Source: Rhabdophis nuchalis
Taxonomy: Eukaryota > Chordata > Lepidosauria > Squamata > Natricidae
NCBI GenBank assembly: GCA_039707465.1
Contig: CM077647.1
Coordinates: 46,588,110 to 46,652,109 of the forward strand
DNA: 64,000 bases
Reading direction: 5' to 3'
The notes below the pieces were generated by a model. The model was not told the DNA's origin, did no database searches, and saw only the letters and a list, made by a program, of their open reading frames with translations. Shown here piece after piece: positions 57,608-64,000 of the stretch. Made by a program: the position numbers and the translations under genes. Numbering within the stretch: position 1 is the stretch's first letter; every line of letters starts with the position of its first letter.

Positions 57608-59634
57608 GAAATTGACTTCCGGCTTCCGACGGTGACAGATGCGTTTTCGGGTGCGTCTGCCGCTTGCTTCTTTGGCTAGCCCCCCTGGGGGGCTCAAAGA
57701 GTTTGGGTTAACTCTCTGCCGCATGAGCCCCCTTATCGCTGGCGATTGGCAGGGTGCTTTTTCCCGCTTTGTTCTAGGAGCTGAAGAGCTGAAAGTGGGG
57801 GGGGGATCCCCCTCGCCAACGCTAGCTGGAAAATGCTGAAATAAGGAAGGTGGGCTGAAATGCCGGGTCTGGAGGAATGCACCGGGATCCTCTTCTAAAA
57901 AAATGTGGACTGTGAGTTTTTTGATTTCTTGCTCATTCAACCTTTTTGCGGAAAGGAAAATAGAGGGGGGAGTTTGCTTGTAGAAGCCCCTGCTCATAAA
58001 GAGCCCTGCCAAAAATGCTCTCCGGAAACAGGAGAGAAAATTAAGAACGTCCGTTCTCATAGCATTTAAAAAAGAACTTTGTTTCAAATACGGAGCTGTA
58101 GTTAATAACATTGTATCCGAGTCTTGTTAAAAAGAGGAAACTTTCACTTCTTACTGCCTTCCGGTGCTGAGGCAGAAAGATGGCGTTTTCTTTGTTCTCT
58201 GCTGAAAACTTTTACTGACTCATGACAACATTCCTTCAACTTTTAAAAAATTAAGGAAAAATTTATCTTTAAAGCCTTTTCAAGAAGCCCTTGGTGTCCT
58301 TCCCAATAAATGGATCTTTCTTTTTTCTCTATGGATTTGACAGCACAATCATCTCTTTGGATTTTATAAAATACAGGATTATAACATTGACTTTGTTTGT
58401 TCCTGACATCTCGAATCTCACCGACTGCTTGCTCCTTGACGCCATTTTAATTGAAAGAATTTAAATTACAAATGCCTCCAAAAAAGCCTCCAACTGGGAA
58501 GTCTTTTTCCACTCCATCTTCAGCCAGAGCCAGCCCTGTTTTACAACAAGGGGAAATTACCATAATGTTACAGAAAGAGGCTGCAGGAGAAGACATTCAA
58601 GAACCAACACTTCTTGATATAATGAAAGAATTACAAGGAATGCGGAAAGAACTTATGAATTTGAGAATAGAACTGTTGGAAGTGCAAAGAACCACAACAG
58701 ACAATAAACAGAAGATTGGAACGTTGGAGGAGGGATCAGCTGAGATGAGAGAAGAGATAAAGGAATTGCAAAAAGAAAGTCTAGAATTTTCTGGTTATAT
58801 GTCTAAGTTTGAATTTGAAAGAATGTCTTTCTTCCTTAGGTTTCAAAATGTCCCTGAGAGAGAGGGGGAGGATCTCAGAGACCTGATGAGTACGATTTTA
58901 GCAGATTACATTAAAAAAAAATAAAGAATACCTTTGGGGGGAAATAGACTTGATTTATAGAATCAATTCAGCATATGCTAGAATAAATGAAGTGCCTAGA
59001 GAGATTCATATTAAATTCTTAAGAAGGTCCACATGGGATGAGATACTGAGGGCACAACGAGAAGGAAGTACCAGCAAAAAGACATTTCTATATTGAAGCA
59101 AATTCCCAAAAAAATTAGAGAAACGAGAAGGAAGTATTCCTTTTTGTCAAAAAAATTATATAAAAACGGAATTTGGTTCAAATGGTTAATGCCTGAAGGA
59201 ATGTTGGTATTCTGGGATGGAGGTAGGATTAGAATTAAAACAGTAGGAGAGGCAGAGGCCTTTCTTAAAAAGCATTCCTCAATCCTGGGAGATGAAGAAG
59301 GGGGAACAGGAGGGGCCATGGCCCCGCCCGCGGGAGGGAGGAGAAAGAAGACACAATAGCAAAAAGACTCAGATCTCAAAAATAAGTTTATTTTGAATTA
59401 CTGTAATTCCTGAAACGGATGTTAATACAAAACAAAGATTGAATGTATGAATTTTAAAATGTAATATATATGTATCTCTCACCACCTTTTACTTAACTAT
59501 ATTCTGTGCGAGGACCCGAATGCAACCACCACCCCTGACATGGAAGCTCTAAAATGTATATTGTATACCCTATATACCCCTTTTCTCTTTTATAATTTGT
59601 AAAAACCAATAAAAATTGTTTTGCAAAAAATAAT
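57608..59634 (+). mobile_element. ORF1-only L1-like retrotransposon, copy 2 (HAL1-like)
   Basis: 2.03 kb between perfect 15-bp duplications. Starts GAAATTGACTTCCGGCTTCC, equivalent to GAGATCGTTTCCGGCTTCGG in copy 1, so both are full length at the 5' end. 5' UTR to 58471, ORF1 58472 to about 59356, and a 3' UTR sharing CTCAGATC..CAAAAATAA, GTAATTCCTG..ACGGATGTTAATA, ATGGAAGCTCTAAAAT and an AATAAA (59608-59613). No ORF2. The insertion post-dates the hAT that contains it. Confidence 0.92.
58472..59356 (+). pseudogene. L1 ORF1p-like protein, frameshifted
   Basis: I prefer ATG 58472 (MPPKKPPTGKSFSTPSSARA) to the upstream ATG at 58451 because it aligns with the start of copy 1. A coiled coil (about residues 50-115) leads into FERMSFFLRFQNVPER. 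The frame ends at 58924 after a run of nine A, where one extra A relative to copy 1 causes a shift; the correct continuation is in another frame (KEYLWGEIDLIYRINSAYA). A deletion near 59065-59085 removes about ten residues compared with copy 1; then KQIPKKIRETRRKYSFLSKK and LMPEGMLVFWDGGRIRIK follow to the stop at 59357. Role as for copy 1. Confidence 0.88.
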
Positions 59635-59649
59635 AATCACGCAGCTCAC
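59635..59649 (+). repeat. Target-site duplication, right copy
   Basis: Exact repeat of 57593-57607. Confidence 0.94.
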
Positions 59650-59770
59650 AACTGAGCTGCGCAATCCTTGGAAGCTTTTTGTACTACCAGTTCACAGAAA
59701 CAGGGACAATCGTCCCTACCGGTTTGATTGAACCAGGCCGAACCAGAAAGATTTCACCCCTGCTTAAAGG

Positions 59771-61338
59771 CCATTACATATTTCTGCCTATCAAATTAAA
59801 AAAAAAACCTTATCACAGCAAAATACTTTTGATGATCAGAGAGAAAAACTCACATAACAAATGCCATTATCTCCCACATATCTTAATTCAGTTTATCTTT
59901 CCTATTTTGGATGGCTGAGTAAAGTAGATCAGAACTTGTAGCCCATAGGCAAGGTGTGTCATGCACTGGCCACGCCCACACCCAGACAGCAAAGGGGGGG
60001 AAAGTCCCAATATATCACATGACATCACCATGATGACGCGAGTTTGACATCCCTGGCCCAGATCATCATCTTTATTTTTTTAAGAATGCCTTTGGGACCT
60101 GGAGAAGTTTTTAAATAAACATAATGTTGAAGCTCAGTCCTCATGTCTCCCAATTTTTTAATTGATAAAATCTTTAATAATCATTTAATAATAATCATAC
60201 AAATTCTACTATAGAATTCGTTAACTGGGAGTGGCGCAATTATCATTTGTGTGTCTACTACAGTAGTATTCTAGCATACAATATTCAGGTAGAGGTGGAC
60301 CAGAATATATGTGACCAATATAAAATATCTTTTTAGAAAGAAAAAAGAGAAAGATTTCAGTCTTCATTGAAACAACAATTCTAAGAAATCTGAGGAATTA
60401 TCAGTTTGTCTCAGCATAGTCACCTTTCCTGTATTGTGCAGGAAAAAATACTTGTTTGTAAAGTAAATACTTTTCTTATTTGTAAATCCTTATTAAGCAA
60501 CACTGAAGTGCTGAGCATTAGATTTTCCCAGTATTAATGCATTATTGCTTCAAAACCCAAGTCTGGGTCAGCATCTATTTCATTTGGAGGCAATGAAGCT
60601 TTCATTTTCTATGCCAACTTTTCAAGTCCAACTTTTGACATGTTAAATGGGCTATCACACCCTGTAGTGTTTTAATGCCTGATTTCCCCATACCTCTGCA
60701 TTCTATAAAATCTTTAAATAGGCTGATTATATGTATGCTCTGAATAAATGTTGGCTAACAGTTCTCTTGTAAGGTAGGCACTTTCACATTTCTATTGCCA
60801 CATACTTTCTTTGAAAAGAAGGGAAAAAACCAAAGATCTGCATTACATAATAATGAATTTTGCAGCTGTAGTTTGACAGTAGAATACAGAACCAAAAAAC
60901 GAGTGAGAAAGCAGATAATATGTATGTTGGTGATTATACTGATAAATTCCAGGCAAACATTGAATGAAATGTTGTTTTGTCTCCAAAGTCTGTTGAAAGC
61001 ACAAATATTTGTATGATAGGTATTTAATTATGACTTTATCATAAAATGTTTTCATAATGTATTTGATATTGAACATACTGAACATGAGGTAAGAGTAAAC
61101 AATGATTTCCAGATGAAACTGACATCATGAGATAAGTTATAACAAAGTTCACAATAAAAAAGGATAGCAATCATAAGTAAATGAGAGTAAACTAGATGAG
61201 CACATGCTTCAAAATGAGAATTAAAAAAGAAATTTTAAAATATAGCCAACAGTAATTTATACACTGCTATATCAGACGAAAGACCTAGTTTTTCAGGGGT
61301 GCTGTTTCTACAGCAAGCAATCAAAAGTTTCTTTAAGC
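59771..61338. other. Gene-poor stretch with one hAT fragment
   Basis: At about 59960-60055, CACTGGCCACGCCCACACCC to GCGAGTTTGACATCCCTG is a 5'-deleted relative of the hAT at 40090-40223. The rest is AT-rich and unassigned. Confidence 0.6.
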
Positions 61339-61346
61339 CTCTAAAA

Positions 61347-61992
61347 TAAGGTGACCAGACATCCCGCTTCTGGCGGGACAGTCCCAGTTCACCAGCAGAT
61401 GTCCTGCACCCCGCCGCCTTTTCAAAATGTCCCGCTTTTTGCGGACAGGCGGCGGCTGCGGATAGCTGAGAGCGGCAGCTCAGGCGGGGAGGGCGTCAGG
61501 GCCGAGGAGAGGGGGGCGCACGCTCCGGCGCAGCATGCGCCTGTGCAGAGGGCATTGGGGCCGAGGAGAGGGGCGTAGCACATGCCTGCACAGAGGGCAT
61601 CGGGGTGGGGACGTGCTCCCACCCAGTCCCACAGGGCCCTCTTTAAAGGCAGCAGCGGCGGCCCAGCCCTGCAGTGCTGAGAGCCGCTGGCTCGGGCGGG
61701 AAGGGGGAAGGCAGCCCGAGGTGGCCCGAGGTGGCTGCTTTCACCTTGGCCCATCACGCCAGCATGATGGGCTGACAGCGGCTAGCTCGGGCCGCCTTCC
61801 CCCTTTCTGCCCCAGCCGGCTGCTCTCAGCGCTGCCGGGCTGGGCTGCCACCGCTGCCTTTAAAGAGGGCCCCGCGGGGGGGGAGCGCGCCCCTGCCCTG
61901 ATGCCCTCTGCGCAGGCGCGTGCCGTGCCGGAGTGTGCGCCCCCCCCATTGACAGTGTCCCATTTTGGGTCTTTGAAAATCTGGTCACCTTA
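61347..61992. mobile_element. GC-rich hAT element with long internal palindrome
   Basis: TAAGGTGACCAGA and TCTGGTCACCTTA are terminal inverted repeats; CTCTAAAA (61339-61346 and 61993-62000) is a perfect 8-bp duplication. The interior is CpG-rich. 61634-61873 forms an imperfect inverted repeat: GGGCCCTCTTTAAAGGCAGC pairs with GCTGCCTTTAAAGAGGGCCC around GCCCATCA..TGATGGGC. Open frames on both strands are compositional. No transposase. Confidence 0.92.
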
Positions 61993-62154
61993 CTCTAAAA
62001 CAAGACATGAATATCCTTACTTATCATTTCCATCAATTTTCAGATGACGTTTTAAAAGTTAGATTAAAAGTACAGGTACTGTACTTTGCTTGCTGCTAAA
62101 GCTTAGCAGACAAACGCTATTCAATCATCAATGGATAGTGTACCACATTGTATT

Positions 62155-64000
62155 CAGCGTTACCTGTGGTCCTGACCCGCGCCCCGACGGAGGACCTGGT
62201 GGCTGCATGGAATATTGCGGCCACTGGGGCCTTGGACTGGGTCGCGCCTTTGCGGCCTCTCTTACGGCAGCGAGCCACCCAGGCTCCTTGGTTCTCCGAG
62301 GAGTTGAAGGTGATGAAGTGCCGCAAGAGAGGAGATGGAGATCCACACGCTCTGAATCTGACCGAATACAAGTTAGATCCCATTTGAGGACTTACCTTGT
62401 GGTGATAAGTGTGGCCAAGCGTCAGCACTGTGCTACTCTTATTGTGTCTGCAGATAACCGCCCTGCCGCCCTGTTTGGGGTGACCCGCTCCCTCCTCCAA
62501 CAGAGGCCGCGGGAAGCCCCTTTGCAGGGCAGAGCAGAGGAATTTAGGGAGTATCTGCAGGACAAAATCGCTCGGATTCGGGACGAGTTGGCCTCCATTT
62601 CAATAGATCTGGGTGGACCGTCCAAGGCAGGTCTTGAGACCGTTTTATTGGACGAGTTCGACTTTGTTCCTTCCGAAGACATGGACAGGCTGCCGAGGCG
62701 ACTGAATGCCACCATATGTTTATTGGACCCGTGTCCCTCCTGGCTGGTACTGGCCTCCTGGGAGGGGACACGAGGCTGGCTCCAGGGAATTGTGAACACT
62801 TCTCTTAGTGAGGGGTTCTTGCTGGCTTCCCTTAAAGAGGCGATGGTGAGACCCCTCCTCAAGAAGCCTTCCCTGGACCCAGCATTGTTAACTAACTACT
62901 GTCCGGTCTCCAACCTTCACTTTTTGGCGAAGGTTGTAGAGAGTGTGGTGGCACAGCAGTTCTCTCGGCACCTGGAGGAAACTGCTTATCTAGACCCGCG
63001 CCAGTCCGGCTTCCGACCTGGACAAAGCACCGAGACGGCATTGGTCGTGTTGGTGGATGATCTCTGAAGGGCCAGAGATAGGGGTTGGCCTCCACTGAAA
63101 GTGGTCTAGGGGGAACGTTGGAGGCCGGTCTTGAGACATCATCCTGGGAGGAGTTTGTCTCTGTTACTTCCGAAGATATGGACAGGTTACGTAGGCGACT
63201 GAGAGCCACCACATGTTTATTGGACCCGTGCCCCTCCTGGCTTGTATTGGCAACCTGGGAGGTCTCACGGGGCTGGCTACAGGAAATAGTGAACGCTTCT
63301 TTGAGTGAGAGGTTTTGCCTACCATCTTGAAAGAGGCGGTGGTGAGGCCTCTCCTCAAGAAGCCTTCCCTGGACCCAGCATTGTTAGTAAATTATCGTCC
63401 GGTCTCCAACCTTCACTTTTTGGCGAAGGTTGTAGAGAGTGTGGTGGCACAACAGTTTCCGCATCACCTGGAGGAAATTGATTATCTAGACCCACGCCAG
63501 TCCGGTTTCCGGCCTGGACACAGCACTGAGATGGCATTGGTTGCGTTGGTAGATGATCTCTGGAGGGCCAGAGATGGGGGTTGTTCCTCAATCCTGGTCC
63601 TATTAGACCTCTCGGCGGCTTTTGATACCATCGACCATGGTATCCTATTGCATCAACTGGAGGGGTTGGGGGTGAGGGGCACTGTCTTACGGTGGTTCTC
63701 CTCCTACCTCTCCAGTCGATTGCAATTTGTATTGGCAGGGGGGCAGAGGTCGACCTCGAGGCCACTCACTTGTGGGGTACCTCAGGGATCGGTCCTCTTG
63801 CCACTCCTGTTCAATGCATATATGAAGCTGCTGGGTGAGATCATCCGTGGTTTTGGGGTAGAGTACCACCTGTACACGGATGACACCCAGCTGTACATTT
63901 CTACCCCAAACCACCCCAACGATGTCGTCGAAGTGATGGCCCGGTGTCTGGAAGCCGTACGGATCTGGATTGAAAGGAACAGACTCAGACTCAACCCGTC
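62155..64000 (+). mobile_element. L2-clade LINE, 5'-truncated, cut by window end
   Basis: Begins within the linker (TRAPTEDLVAAWNIAATGAL) and runs through the reverse transcriptase to YHLYTDDTQLYI and WIERNRLRLNPS at the window end. A segment is duplicated in tandem: 62587-63083 is followed at 63084 by a second copy. The catalytic box reads YTDD rather than YADD. Several stops and shifts (after VDDL at 63067, after SERF near 63314) make it inactive. Confidence 0.92.
63084..63560 (+). repeat. Second copy of a ~497-bp tandem duplication in the L2
   Basis: GTTGGCCTCCA occurs at 62587-62597 and again at 63084-63094, and the coding order restarts there (EDMDRLRRRL..LLDPCPSWLVLA..DPRQSGFRPG appears twice). 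The copies differ at many positions, so they derive from different L2 subcopies or diverged after duplication. Confidence 0.9.

Larger units (their letters stand above)
57414..59762. mobile_element. hAT element split by an L1-like insertion
   Basis: Left part 57414-57607 starts CAGTAGTGAAAAGTAATTT; right part 59650-59762 ends AGAAAGATTTCACCCCTG. CTTAAAGG at 57406-57413 is repeated exactly at 59763-59770. The terminal CAG/CTG and the 8-bp duplication indicate hAT. Removing the L1-like copy leaves an element of about 307 bp. Confidence 0.9.

Noticed and set aside
57566..58111. 181-codon minus-strand open frame in the 5' UTR of the L1-like element
   Set aside because: Antisense to the element and not shared as an open frame with copy 1.
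61535..62047. 170-codon Pro/Ala/Arg-rich open frame
   Set aside because: Entirely inside a palindromic GC-rich hAT; no similarity to a protein family.
1..64000. Endogenous retrovirus or LTR element
   Set aside because: I found no paired LTRs, primer-binding site or gag/pol/env-type frame; all reverse transcriptase sequence belongs to non-LTR LINEs.
1..64000. CRISPR array, bacterial operon or tRNA gene
   Set aside because: Repeats are transposons or microsatellites; tRNA-like boxes occur only as SINE heads with decayed folds.

Overview
This window is vertebrate nuclear DNA, almost certainly from a squamate reptile and probably a snake. The evidence is the repeat set: CR1 and L2 LINEs, truncated Bov-B LINEs, tRNA-headed SINEs of the Sauria type, many short hAT elements including a SPIN copy, and a GATA-rich microsatellite like the Bkm repeats of snakes. 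There is no prokaryotic-style gene organisation, CRISPR array or rRNA gene.

One cellular protein-coding gene can be assembled: MACC1 (metastasis associated in colon cancer 1), on the minus strand. Four coding exons (31332-31233, 27344-25297, 21308-21120, 17696-17484) join with matching splice phases into an 849-codon reading frame, close to the 852 residues of human MACC1. It carries NPF and DPF endocytic motifs, a ZU5 region, an SH3 domain and C-terminal death-domain sequence. A CpG-containing block at 43091-43420, with a CCAAT box, a ZNF143-like motif and a minus-strand splice donor, is a candidate for its non-coding first exon and promoter.

Layout: 1-735 GATA/TAGG satellite; 1-17.4 kb flank downstream of MACC1, with CR1 and L2 fossils and one L1-type element; 17.5-31.3 kb MACC1 coding region, whose introns hold Bov-B, L2, Sauria SINE and hAT-type elements; 31.3-43.4 kb probable 5' intron, with nested hAT/SINE and L2 debris and two back-to-back hAT pairs; 43.4-48.6 kb mostly unassigned; 48.6-52.4 kb a long, broken L2 LINE with another L2 inserted in it; 52.7-53.3 kb a LINE 3' end; 57.4-59.8 kb a hAT element split by a second L1-type element; 61.3-62.0 kb a palindromic hAT; 62.15-64.0 kb an L2 LINE with an internal duplication, cut by the window edge.

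The most notable system is a roughly 2.05-kb L1-like retrotransposon with a 5' UTR, an ORF1 (coiled coil, RRM, C-terminal domain) and a 3' UTR but no ORF2. Two independent copies (5160-7230 and 57608-59634) start at equivalent 5' bases, share the same ORF1-to-3'UTR junction and lie between perfect 18-bp and 15-bp target-site duplications. That makes them a bona fide non-autonomous family, comparable to mammalian HAL1, not chance deletions. The second theme is hAT insertion into the 8-bp duplication of an earlier hAT, seen at two separate places.
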